DNA of 64,000 bases from Ustilago trichophora (lineage: Eukaryota > Basidiomycota > Ustilaginomycetes > Ustilaginales > Ustilaginaceae): NCBI GenBank assembly GCA_900323505.1, contig OOIN01000043.1:992001-1056000 (forward strand), given 5' to 3'. Position numbers and translations under genes: made by a program. Shown piece by piece: positions 42,066 through 52,619 of this stretch (position 1 is the stretch's first letter; every line of letters begins with the position of its first letter). The notes under the pieces were generated by a model, which was given only the letters and a program-made list of their open reading frames with translations, was not told the DNA's origin and did not search any database.

Positions 42066-44442
42066 ATGACCACCAAGAATCAGGGACCAAGACATTCCCT
42101 ACCACCCAAAGTAAGTCTTCTCGTGTCGCCATGCGGTAGCATTAAGAGACGGTTGCTGAATGAAGCTCTTCCCTCGTACCTCGGATACTGTTCTTTAGCC
42201 CATGGTCGCCCCTCCATCTACAACTGATGATCCGACCCGAAATCAGGTGTCACTCACTGAACGTTGTGTCTTTGCTGCTCGCGAACGCCAGATGGACTGG
42301 ACTCCCATGCAGTGGACCACACCGACGTGGACTGGACAGGGATGGTCGACGACACCGCCATTTCCTACTCCTGCACTCACCGCTAGCTCTTTGTCGTCAT
42401 CTTCTTTCTACGGGGAGAGGTCTCCTATTCTGGCGCCTGCCGGGGCTGGACAGTACTCGCGCAGGAATTTCGACGTTCCATCCATGACCAGCTTACCGCC
42501 CGCGAAAAGCTTTGACGATGCATCGTCGCGCGTCTATGCGGTCAAGAACAGCACCATTGGGAATGGAGAGCAGGCTTACACCGCCGAGCCGCTGTCCTAC
42601 CAGCAGTACGATGGGGATATGGCAGCGCTTTCTTCCTCCATGAATGGGCTCAACATGTCGGAGCAGCACGGACAGGTCTCTGCACGATCCTTGGACTCGG
42701 CCTCCCACCGTATTGCCTCGGCCTTGACCGAGCCTAGACCACCGGCGCCCTTGCTCATTCCCATGCAGCCCACCGGAGCCGGTGTCCCACTCACTTCTGT
42801 AGTGGAGACACTCTCCTCCAAGGGTTCAAAGGCGGCCTCTGAGGATCCCGAAACCGTCGCTGCGGCTTACAAGCTGAGTCAGTGGGGCATTGGGTAAGAG
42901 TCGAGGATGCACGTCTTTGAAAGTATGTTTCCTTCCGGCAAGACCTATTGACACGCTACTCTTTCTTCCGTTTGCTCTTTTGTCGTGGCTTAACCCACTC
43001 TGCAGTATTGGCCCTGGCATCAATCCCAAAGTAGCATCGAGTAGGAATGGCACCCACGGGCGCGGCCGAAGCACCGCAAGCGAGCCGCCGATCGTCAACA
43101 CGGGAAACTCGGGTCCTATGTGCGTTCAGCCCGGAGACTGGATCTGCACCAGCTGCGGCTTTGTGGTGAGTTGCAAATTCGAGCGATGGTCAGAAGGGAG
43201 TGGTGTCGCTTTGCGTCGCTGCTTGCCATCTCGCTACCCCCCACTCATGGTGCAACCAGTTGTCACTGCACTCTTTGCTGACCTTTCTGCGATGTCTTTC
43301 TGATTCTTCAACTGTGATGACAGAACTGGAGGCGACGCGATGTTTGCATGCGTTGCTACCCTCATGCTGACGGCAACGAGATGGGTCGGGGGATCCAGTG
43401 CGGAGAGATGTTGGCAAAGAGGCTCGCTGCCGGTCTCGACACGGATACGGAAGAGTATCGGAGGTCGGTGCAAGCTCTTTGTCCTGACAAAGTCAAGAGA
43501 GGCCTAGACACGTACCCCCAGCGAGCCCCGGTTCATCAACTGCCGCGAAACCCTCTGCAAGCTTATTCTTCAGGAAGTCCCTCCATCTATAACCCTGGCT
43601 CGTTCCTCCCGCTTCACAACGCCAACGTCGGCTCGAATCAAGCTTCTGGATCTCAGACCCCAAACGTCAGCCCTTCCAACCTTCTCGGCATTCACATGAA
43701 CGCAACCGTGATGCAACAGTGGGAGCAACAGACGGAGCGTAGCGGTGCAATGTCTTCACAATACTTGAACCATGGTCACGATCAACAGCAAACTGCACAA
43801 GCCCAGTCATACTCCCACATTTCTCCATCGCAGCAGCAGCTCTACCTCAACGGCGATCATCGCAGCGTCAGCAGCCCCTGCAAGATGTATTGTCCTCAGA
43901 TGAACATGGCGACCAATGCCTCGACGGCTCTTGGCCCTGTCGACTACGAGCGCCCAGGACTGCACCAGCGCACTTCGGATTATGCTGCGCAGCCCGGAAC
44001 GGACACTGCAGGCGCAAGGATGAGTCTCCAACGCTCGGCGACGCACACCGGTGCGGATGAACCGCGCCGACAGACTGGCTATCAAGCCCAGCCTCAGCCC
44101 CTCCGCGGCGGCGGTAGTGGTGCCCCCAACAACAGCCCTGTCACTGGTTGGGCTCGTTCATCGCAAGAGCCGGCCTCTCTCCTGCCAAAGGATATCTGGG
44201 CCCCAGCACCCAAACGGCCAGCATTGATCCCCGTTGATCCCGAAGACGTCTCTCGGGAGAGAAGGGCGAAACCGCAACCCATTGGCACGCGTTCTGCCGC
44301 AACTACTACCACTGCCACTACCGCCACCGCCACCAGCAACGGCCCCGCTACGCCGCTTGCTGCGCCTGGAAACAACAACACTACGGAACCCGCTGGACGA
44401 AAGGACATCGATTGGATCTCGGACTCTCTTACTTCTAACTAA
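42066..44442 (+). CDS. RanBP2-type zinc-finger protein of unknown function
   Basis: Exons 42066-42110, 42199-42893, 43006-43165 and 43324-44442 give 672 residues; introns are 88, 112 and 158 nt. The only recognisable domain is one RanBP2-type zinc finger: W292, C294, C297, N301, C308 and C311 in GDWICTSCGFVNWRRRDVC. Such fingers bind single-stranded RNA or ubiquitin; W and N at these positions fit the RNA-binding (ZRANB2-like) version. The rest is low-complexity, rich in Ser, Pro, Gln and Asn. The third intron falls exactly inside the finger (between V300 and N301). The first exon encodes only 15 residues but has a good ATG context (CCACCATGA) and donor; a start at 42202 is the alternative. 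It converges on CDC24. Confidence 0.8.
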
Positions 44443-44755
44443 CAAAAGGCCTCCCGCCTATATTTGGCTATCGACTTGTCTCTGCATCATGACTGCTATC
44501 TCTCTTTGACGCACACGTATATCGCCCGTGCGCATGTCTCTTTCACAGTTTCTCAATCTTGACTTCCTTTGGCAAGCGTGTTCTAAAGTAACTGTTCGAT
44601 TTGACGCACTGGATGCGGTATGAAAGAAAGCTCAACTAAAAATACAACCAGACCCAAAAGAAGAGAGAGAGAAAAAAAAAAAAAAAGGAAAAAGACCAAA
44701 ATATATGTAGAGGGAGAGGGGGGAGATCCTTGGGAAACAGAAAAAGCTCGTGTGA
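44443..44755. other. Convergent 3' region, zinc-finger gene / CDC24
   Basis: 313 bases with a GAGAGAGA-A(14) tract near 44663-44690. It holds both 3' ends; nothing else seen. Confidence 0.5.
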
Positions 44756-47700
44756 CTAGTTTACCACCAAATCCACCTCTCCGTTGACAACAGTCTCAAA
44801 AGCCATCTGAACATCCTCGTCGTCGCTCATGACTACGTTATCTCCGTCCTCGTCGACGTATCTCATTCTGAGGGTGTGGTCGATGAGTTTGCCGGAACAT
44901 ACGCGTACTTTTTTGGTGACCTTGTCCAGTAGTGCGGCAAAAGTGATGGTGGTGAGGACGACAACAACGTACTTGTCTTCGTTGTAGTGGACGATGAGTT
45001 TTACTGCGTTCGAGTTTGCGGGTGGGTTGCGGGTCGAGGAGAGGTTCGAGGATCGGGTGGTAGGCGTTGTGGTGGAGGTGGAGGTGGGGTTGGAGGGGTT
45101 TGTGTTTACGGGTGACGAGGCTGCTGTGGAAGATTGTGGACGGGAATAGGAAGATTCTTGGCCACTTTCGGAGGTTGAGATGCTGGAAGAGGAGAATCGT
45201 TTGTCACCCGTGTTTGAACCGCCGCCGTTGATGTTGGTGGTCGAGGGATTTGTCGTGGATGATGGGGAAGGCAGGGGAGCGTTACTGGCTGTTTTCATGT
45301 GGTGATGCTGAGGATGAGGATGAGGATGGTGAGGATGATGATCGGTGGAGAAGGGAACTTTTGGCATGGGTGGAGGAGGATTTTGCATGTGTGGGGGGAG
45401 GACAAACATCTGCGGGTTCGAAGCACTTCTTGAACGGTTGTGTGCAGCACCAGAATCCGAAGTGGTGCGCGACATGCTAGACGCAACAGAGTCGCCACGT
45501 GGTCTTCCTGCCGCCCCATACTTGAAATCGCTCGATGCAGAATCCGAAGACCCATCCAGGTACTCTACCGCGCCACCGTCGACACCACCTGCACGCGGTG
45601 GACGAGGATATCCTCCGGCTTGAGACCCGTTCGCCTGCCGCAATTGACGCGAGGAGCTGGCTTTTCGCAATGCGTGCTGATGCTGGTCTGCTCCCGAAGA
45701 GTAGCTGAGACTGCGAGGCATGGGTGGGGGAACCGCCGGAGAGTGAGATCGCCATTGTGCCATGACGCTAGAGTCTTGATCCTCGGTGCGTGCGCGTGGG
45801 CGAAGATCATTGTTGCTGCTAGCGAGCGAATTTTGACGCTCCCGACCTTCAGAACCGGGTTGCGAGAATCGACCTTGCGCCGGTGTACCGCGGCCCGAAG
45901 TGGGCTCGTAGTAGCTACCTTGGCCTTCCGAGTCTTCATCATCGTATCGATACGAGCTGGCTTGGCTCTGGGTACGAGAAAGACCAGAGGGAGGCAGAGC
46001 AGCGGAGAAGGGATTGACAGGGGCCATCTCGGCCAATGGTGTCTGAGGAAAGTGCGAGGACGTCTGCGTAATGCGTCGTCCAAGCGCACCTGCACCGGCC
46101 ATGTTCATGCTTTGCTGCTGCTGAGAGTAGTGCTGTGCGGCGGCTTGCTGTCGTCGCATGTTGACCTCATCGATGAGCTTGTTGATGGCCGTCTGCCAGA
46201 GCTTGAGCTGCTCCTCGTTCTTGCACTTGAGCGCAAAGGATTCGTGATCCACATCGCCTCTCCACCAGACTTGCAAGGCGTGTTGTCCACTGGGTGCGCC
46301 GAGAATGCTGCTCATCTTGGAGTTGGCAAACGCACCCGTGACGTTGTTGATGAAAATACGGCCCTTGAGCTGCAACGTTGTCTTTGCCTTTTTGCCGCCT
46401 GCAGCTGCGCCTGCGCCACCTTTCTGCTTGAGCAACGAATTGTTCTTATTCGACTTTTTCTGCGCAGCAGGGGCAAGCTCCTTGCAGCAGAGCAAGATCT
46501 TTTCGAAGAGGTAGACGTGATATTCGCGCTCGGTGTCGCTCTTTGCCACCATGAAGACGTCCGAGAGCAGCAACAGACCGAAAGTCCTGATGTTATGTCC
46601 CTTCCAGTCCTCGACACGCCACTCGAGCTCCTTGACGAGTTGCGCATTCTCCTGCAGACGGCTAGTCTCGTTGACCTTGTCGGTGATCCTGCGCATGACC
46701 TCGAGACCGTCCTCGAGCTCTTGGTAGCGAGGTGCGTCTTCGGGCGTCTTCTTGAGCAACTGTTCGAGCAGCAAGGGGTACTTGCAAATACGCTGCACGG
46801 GCTTGATCATGAAGGTGGGCAACTCGTAAGCTGGGTCAAGGTAGCATCCCTGCGCAGAAGGCATGCCTTTGAGCCTGACGAGGTTATGCGCTTCCTGGTT
46901 GATAAGGTCCAAAGCGATGTTGTAGTTGGCGCAGAAGGGCTCGTAAACCGCGAAATCTTCCTCCATTGTCATAAAGACGTGGCCAAAGTGCTGCTCATCG
47001 GGCGTGCGGCGGACATTTTCCTCTACACAGATCAGGAAGCGTCTCTGCACATCGACGAGCTTGTTGAGGTTGCCAAAGAGGTTGTGGAGCGTGTCTGGCG
47101 GCAGAATATCGTACTGTGCCAGCGCGCGCGCATAATTTTGCAGCACTTCGAGATCCTGGACGTATTTACGTTCTGTGGTGAGCAGCTCTCGGATGACCTT
47201 TGCGCGATCGTCCGAAGGGTGGTCGAGATCGTCGTTGTCGCTCTTGCGATTTGTCTCGATCAGCAAGCCACGCTCTTCGAATACGTCCAACAGACGGTTG
47301 ATGGTGCGTACGACCTTGACGAAACCGTTTGTATCGTTGAGGTAGAGCTGAGAGACGGTGAAGATGTCATCGGGATCCCAGCCGAGCTTCTCTTTGAGCG
47401 CAATGATGAACTTCATAACCTGAGCCTTGCACGCATTTGCATTGGAGCGGTTTGCATCCGGGTTGACCGGCAGCTCGACTTCGGGATTCATTGTGTTGAA
47501 GAGGGCGCAGAGGGGAGAACCAAGACGGAAGCACTGCCAGAGTTGTGTGACAGGGTCGCTGCTGGATTTGCGGACAGCTGGACCTGTTGGCGAAGTGGGG
47601 CTACCGGCAGTTGGAGAAAGTGGGTCAGAGGGCGTTGAGGGCGATGCGACCGAGTTGGCCATCATCTCGTCCAAATATGCCTCACCAAAGCCGGGGACGC

Positions 47701-48022
47701 AATACAAACGGTCGCGAAGATTGAGGCAGGCCTGATACAAGGAAGAGCCGGCGACTGCTTGCTTGTTGGCGATGGTGTTTGCTGCAGCGGGCGCACCAGC
47801 CATAAGGGCAGCACCGCCAGGCCCAATGAGGGAAGAGCCGATGCCGCCATCAGATGAGCTGGCGCCTGTGGAGTTTGTGTTTGCGTTCATGCCTGGCAAC
47901 GGGGAGGGCGACTGTGGCATGGACGCAGCCGAGAGCGTTGTAGGGTCAAAGGCAGGTGACGAGGAAGAAGAGATGGACTGCTTGCGAACCGATCTGAACG
48001 CGAGGGACGCGGAAGCGGCCAT
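44756..48022 (-). CDS. CDC24: Rho-family guanine-nucleotide exchange factor Cdc24
   Basis: An intronless frame of 1088 residues. Domain order matches Cdc24: an N-terminal Ser-rich tail, a calponin-homology-like region (about 150-255: DPVTQLWQCFRLGSPLCALFN), a DH/RhoGEF domain (about 274-455: VIRELLTTERKYVQDLEVL, FMIKPVQRICKYPLLLEQLLKKT), a PH domain (about 470-615), a long disordered Ser/Pro/His-rich region, and a C-terminal PB1 domain ending at the last residue (about 1005-1088, with YVDEDGDNVVMSDDEDV as the acidic OPCA-type motif). It activates Cdc42 in polarised growth, and PB1 binds a Bem1-type scaffold. The PH domain contains a Lys/Gly/Ala insert. The upstream region is unusually long (4.6 kb). 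Confidence 0.93.
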   Translation of the reverse strand: MAASASLAFRSVRKQSISSSSSPAFDPTTLSAASMPQSPSPLPGMNANTNSTGASSSDGGIGSSLIGPGGAALMAGAPAAANTIANKQAVAGSSLYQACLNLRDRLYCVPGFGEAYLDEMMANSVASPSTPSDPLSPTAGSPTSPTGPAVRKSSSDPVTQLWQCFRLGSPLCALFNTMNPEVELPVNPDANRSNANACKAQVMKFIIALKEKLGWDPDDIFTVSQLYLNDTNGFVKVVRTINRLLDVFEERGLLIETNRKSDNDDLDHPSDDRAKVIRELLTTERKYVQDLEVLQNYARALAQYDILPPDTLHNLFGNLNKLVDVQRRFLICVEENVRRTPDEQHFGHVFMTMEEDFAVYEPFCANYNIALDLINQEAHNLVRLKGMPSAQGCYLDPAYELPTFMIKPVQRICKYPLLLEQLLKKTPEDAPRYQELEDGLEVMRRITDKVNETSRLQENAQLVKELEWRVEDWKGHNIRTFGLLLLSDVFMVAKSDTEREYHVYLFEKILLCCKELAPAAQKKSNKNNSLLKQKGGAGAAAGGKKAKTTLQLKGRIFINNVTGAFANSKMSSILGAPSGQHALQVWWRGDVDHESFALKCKNEEQLKLWQTAINKLIDEVNMRRQQAAAQHYSQQQQSMNMAGAGALGRRITQTSSHFPQTPLAEMAPVNPFSAALPPSGLSRTQSQASSYRYDDEDSEGQGSYYEPTSGRGTPAQGRFSQPGSEGRERQNSLASSNNDLRPRARTEDQDSSVMAQWRSHSPAVPPPMPRSLSYSSGADQHQHALRKASSSRQLRQANGSQAGGYPRPPRAGGVDGGAVEYLDGSSDSASSDFKYGAAGRPRGDSVASSMSRTTSDSGAAHNRSRSASNPQMFVLPPHMQNPPPPMPKVPFSTDHHPHHPHPHPQHHHMKTASNAPLPSPSSTTNPSTTNINGGGSNTGDKRFSSSSISTSESGQESSYSRPQSSTAASSPVNTNPSNPTSTSTTTPTTRSSNLSSTRNPPANSNAVKLIVHYNEDKYVVVVLTTITFAALLDKVTKKVRVCSGKLIDHTLRMRYVDEDGDNVVMSDDEDVQMAFETVVNGEVDLVVN

Positions 48023-51000
48023 GGTGTATGGATCTGGAGCGAGACGAGGCTCGAGAGGACGGGGGATGGACCGTCCTTGTTCCGGAACGTAGGACCACTA
48101 GAGAGGCTGTTTGGCGATAGGTGTCACTGGGCGTGGGTGATGAGAAAGAGACTCTATGGGATCTCTTGGACAACAGCGTTCGAAAGCACGTTGCAACGAT
48201 GAACAATGTAGGGATCCAGTGGTTGGGACTGATGCACGAGAATTGGATTGCGATGAGGCGATCGAGGACAGAGGAGAGTCCGGCGGATTGAGCGAAGAGC
48301 GAAACGCAGGGGGGCGAGATGGCGCCAAATGAAACGTGAGATGCTGGGGTGGAGAGAAAATTGAGTGTGCGGTGGGGTGGGACGATGCGAACGACGAGAG
48401 TTGGAGAAGAAGAGAAAAAGAAAAAAAAAAAAAAGGTTTGCGACTACCGAATCAATGAGAAGACGATATGAGCGAAACGACGGAAGCGATGGAGTTGGAG
48501 CAGGAAGAGAGCGGTCCGGCGGTCTTCATGTGAGATTTGCTCTTGTTGCAGCAGATGGGGGTTGTTGGGCCGGGAAGGGTTGAAAAGAGAGATTGCAGAT
48601 GCGACTTTGGAAGAGAGTCTCAAAGATGGTGCGAGGATGTGAGCAAAGCGCGCGCGGAGTCCAGTCCGATGATCGATGTTGCACTTGAAAGATTGGTAGT
48701 TCAGAGCGTGGAGACGGTGGTGGCGGTGGACAAAAGCAAGACGTCGAGAGGGAAGAGTGAGTTGGTGGACGCGATGAAGGTACAGCCAAGCGGATGGTCA
48801 CAAGGGAAGGTGGGGGGATGCAGAGGATGAGGAGGAGCGGGAAAGCGAGAAGCAAAGAAAGGATCGAGGGATGGCGTAGGATGTAGTCTTGTGAATGAGA
48901 GTGAGAGTGTATAGAGGGAGTGCAGAGGTCCGGTTGCGAGATTGAATCGGTTGCGAAGTGAGTTAGGCTCAGTACCGTAGAGAAGTGTGTGTGTGTGTGT
49001 GTGTGTCGGTCGGTTGGACGGACGGAGAGTTGGTCGGATTGGCGAGAGTAGTGTGGATGGATTGGAGAGAATTGCAAAATGCGTTGCGTGCGTGTGTCAA
49101 AGGTGCCAAAAAAGCAGAGAAGAGAGAGTCAAGACAGGCGAAATAGCGGCGCGTAGCGAGACAGACAAACCGAGAGAGAGAGAGAGAGAGAGGGAGGGAG
49201 AAAGGACAGAACTGAGACACAGACACTCTGCTTGTCGCTCGCTAGCAACACGCCCACTCGCACAACCCAATATGCATCTCTCACTCTATTCCTCCCTTGC
49301 TGCCACACGGGCAAAAAGGGACCGAACTATGAGAGTACTGTAGTATGAGCCAGAGTCTAAAAGGATAGCTTCGTCTCTGTCCTCCCTCTCCTTCTTTTTC
49401 GAGTGCTGGCTCTGTGTAACAGTATTCGATATCCGCTGTGATGTGAGTTAGTTTTGTACAAATTGCCACGCAAGCGGAGTGTCGGAGTGTCTATTGGAAT
49501 AGATGCGGTAGAACCATGCCTAGCATCGAAAGCGAAGCAAGGGAGCCACAGAGTGCAGATCCTTCTCTCTCTCTCTCTTCCTCTCTCTCTCTCTCTCTCT
49601 AAAACTTGCTACGTGCTCTCTCTTGCTCAGAATCGACAGGGAGGGAAAAAAGACGATCCTAAAAGGACTACAATAGTGTGCGTGTGTTTGTGACATCTTT
49701 CCCCTCACAACGCTCACACCCACGCAACCCGAATGAGGACAACCACAAGGAAGGCACTTGGACAGAGGATTGCTTTGGCGGCAGAAAAAAAGAAAGAAGG
49801 GTCACGGAAGGGGTGCAGCTCGAGTCGCAAGATGCAGAAGAGTGAAAAAAGGGGGGGAAGAGTACAGTAGTGTAGTGCAAGGAGACTCTTCAAGTGTGCT
49901 AGCTTGGAAAGGATTGGTAGCGTGGTCAAAAAAGCGTGTGGGCGTCGCATCTGGCACCCAATAACACAAGCCACACACACTCTGCGTAAACGTAACCGTC
50001 AACGAACAAATAGGCACTGGAGCTGTGAAAAGCAAACGGCGCCGCTATCCGCAACCTCGGCTAAATGGCAGGCGAAATTAAGGGGGGGGAGGAGAAAACA
50101 AAGAGGAAAATCAAAACAACGCGTGTACTGCCTGCTGTCGCTACAGTACACACTCCAAGATTTAATCTGGAACGCGACCAACGCCGAGGGTCTGTACCCT
50201 TTTCTTGTTTTCGAAAAACAAAAAAAAAAAACAAAAAAAGAGGGCGGGAAAAGAAGGTCGAGAAACTGAAACGGAAACCGAAAATCGAGAAAACATCTAC
50301 GACCCCCGTGGCGGCAAAGAAGAAGAGTCTATCAACTGTCTGACATTCAACACAATTCAGGGGTTTCCCTTTGTTCTCGTCAAGGTCGGATAGATTCTGT
50401 CTGCACCCACTTTGTGCAAGTAGAACAAAGTCAGCGAGTCAGAGCGGGTAACTGGCAAATTTATTCCGGTTTTGGACACGAGGCAGCAGGGGTTTTTTTT
50501 TTTTTTTCTTCTTTGCTTTTGAGCAACTCGTATCAGTTGGCAAAGTATCGCAAACGCAACAGAAGTAGGGTCTACATGACAAGATGCAGGGGCTTCTAGG
50601 TTGACTCTGTGCCATCGTCCGAGCGTTCGATTGTGACAGTCTATGCAAGCTTTGCATGCGATACAGAGTAGATACGCGACGGATGTGCCTCTCTCGTAGA
50701 ACGCGCGCGCGAGTTTGCCTTGTCTTTTTTGGTTGGTTCAGAAAGCGCATCGTATTGGCCGGTGTGGCAGTGAGAGGAGACGACTGAAGCGTTTTCAATT
50801 CACCGTCTGCTCATCTCGCTTGCCACCTAGCAAAGTCGACGTCGCATACGCGGGAGAACGCTGATTCAGCGCTTCTACCGCACAGTAACGTGAGTTCCTT
50901 TTTGCCGACCGAATAGCTGGATTCGCAGCTGGCTATTGATCGTAAGTAAGGACAACCCGCCAAATCGGCGTCGACTATTCGATCATGTAATAGCGCATTG

Positions 51001-52619
51001 GTTACCCTCTGGCGGCTTCGGCCAATCAACAATCGTACCAACACCGCAGGCGCTTGCTAGAGTTAGGCTCTGTTGCAAATCGCGACAAACGAGTGGACGG
51101 TACCTGTGTACTGTACTACATGGAAAAGGGAGTGTCTCAATTTTTGGCGCCCTGGGCTAAATATCGGTATTTGGCGCCGATTTCCATCTGACCCACACCA
51201 TCGGTGCTGGACTAAAAGCCGCCTTTTGTCGTCATCGTCCTCTCTGTGACGCCAATCAATGTTTTGGTTGCCCGCTGGTCAAACATTACTTGGGCGCGAT
51301 GGACGGTCGGAGTCTGTGCCGGGCAACACATATCGAGCACCTGAGATCGCCAAAGTTGTACTATGAGTACGATTGTGCAAAGATCCGGAGGGACATTCAT
51401 GATTCGTCCATCAAAACACCATCCGTCTCTCGGCTGCGCACGCCAAGCTTTCAAAAAGAAACCAATCCTCCCCAATCCAACCGCGAGCGTCGGCAGAATC
51501 TTACCCATCCCTTCAGCGCGTGGTGAGCCAAAACCAAACGCAAAAGAAACAAAAGCCCCCGATTGCCGAAGCCATAATGCGATCTGCGATAGGCTTAGCC
51601 GACATTTTCCCAAACCTAGTTACGTACAGTAGCCGCAAAACAGTTTCTCTGTCCGTGTGTTCGACTCTTTTCGACGGATGCGAAATGGTCGAATGCGAGC
51701 TTCGATGATCACACTGGAATACCATCTGCTGAACCTCGAGATGTTGGATCCCTGCAATGTGGTGTCTATCCGCTCTCCCGACGGAAGTGATTTGGGGGGA
51801 TTTAGGTTAGAGTGTGGCTGTTGTCGACGATGGGTAAGGGAAGAAAGATTTGGTTGTGAGATATCCTTCCCATTCAAACGCCGAGGGTGAGGTATTGATA
51901 TGGCTTGGTTGAGGCGTCCAAATGTACGTGCCACAAACTTTGGGACAAGCTTTGTCGCACCAAACAAGCCAACTGAGACAAAAAAACAGGTTGACATGTC
52001 ACCCGACCACACACACGTCTTTGCTTCCCTTTCGTCTGCTTCCAATGTCATCGAGCTTCGACCCGATACAAGGGTACGCTTCTCGTTCGCTCGATCGCCT
52101 GCTCACACCCATGGAACCGTGTCTTTGGACAAATGGGGATTTGTGAACGCTCTAAACGAGCAAACGAGCGAGCGAGCGATTTGCGCTCGTCTCCTCTTAG
52201 GCGAGATCCAAGATTTCAAGTCTAATGCACAAACGAGCCAAGCTAAACAGACAAGCAATTCGGAAGCGCTCCGTTTTGTCACTGGTCCTTTCTCTCTCTC
52301 TGACTCACACACACACAATTACAGGGCATCCTCCTTTGTTGTTCATTCAGAGTGAGCATGAAAGTCTGGGAAGTGGGAATCTGATTATGCAATGGGCGAC
52401 GCAAAGAAGTCGCTTCGAGCTGGTTCGACGATCCCTCGGCTATAACAACAACTGCTTTGATCAATGCATTTCAGATGGCCGACAATGCATCATGAACACA
52501 CGAACACACAAACACATAAAATACACTCTTGTTGTCTTGACTGCTAAACAGTGGTCAATGGGTAAGTAGCTGACAAGTTGATTGGTTTGATATATGGATT
52601 AGCGATACAGATAGAAAGA
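48023..52619. other. 4.6-kb gene-free, simple-repeat-rich region upstream of CDC24
   Basis: No frame here carries a recognisable domain (the largest are 183 codons at 48526-49077 and 151 at 51900-52355, both low complexity). It contains A and T runs (48421, 50219, 50493), GT repeats (48986-49005), GA repeats (49172-49194), TC repeats (49562-49601), five TACAGTA/TACTGTA elements and a pair of TTTGGCGCC motifs. It must hold the CDC24 promoter and leader and the PEX6 3' end; a non-coding transcript is possible but unproven. Confidence 0.6.
51143..51178. promoter_or_regulatory. Pair of TTTGGCGCC motifs, E2F/MBF-like
   Basis: Direct repeats at 51143-51151 and 51170-51178, 27 bases start to start. 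The sequence matches the E2F-type core TTTGGCGC. It is 3.1 kb from the CDC24 start and not next to any recognised gene, so function is uncertain. Confidence 0.3.

Noticed and set aside
45440..47638. 732-codon open frame on the plus strand opposite CDC24
   Set aside because: It shadows CDC24, whose DH, PH and PB1 domains are unambiguous on the minus strand. The antisense translation has no recognisable family.
51900..52355. 151-codon open frame in the CDC24-PEX6 gap
   Set aside because: Low-complexity sequence with His/Ser/Thr runs over CA repeats; no motif.
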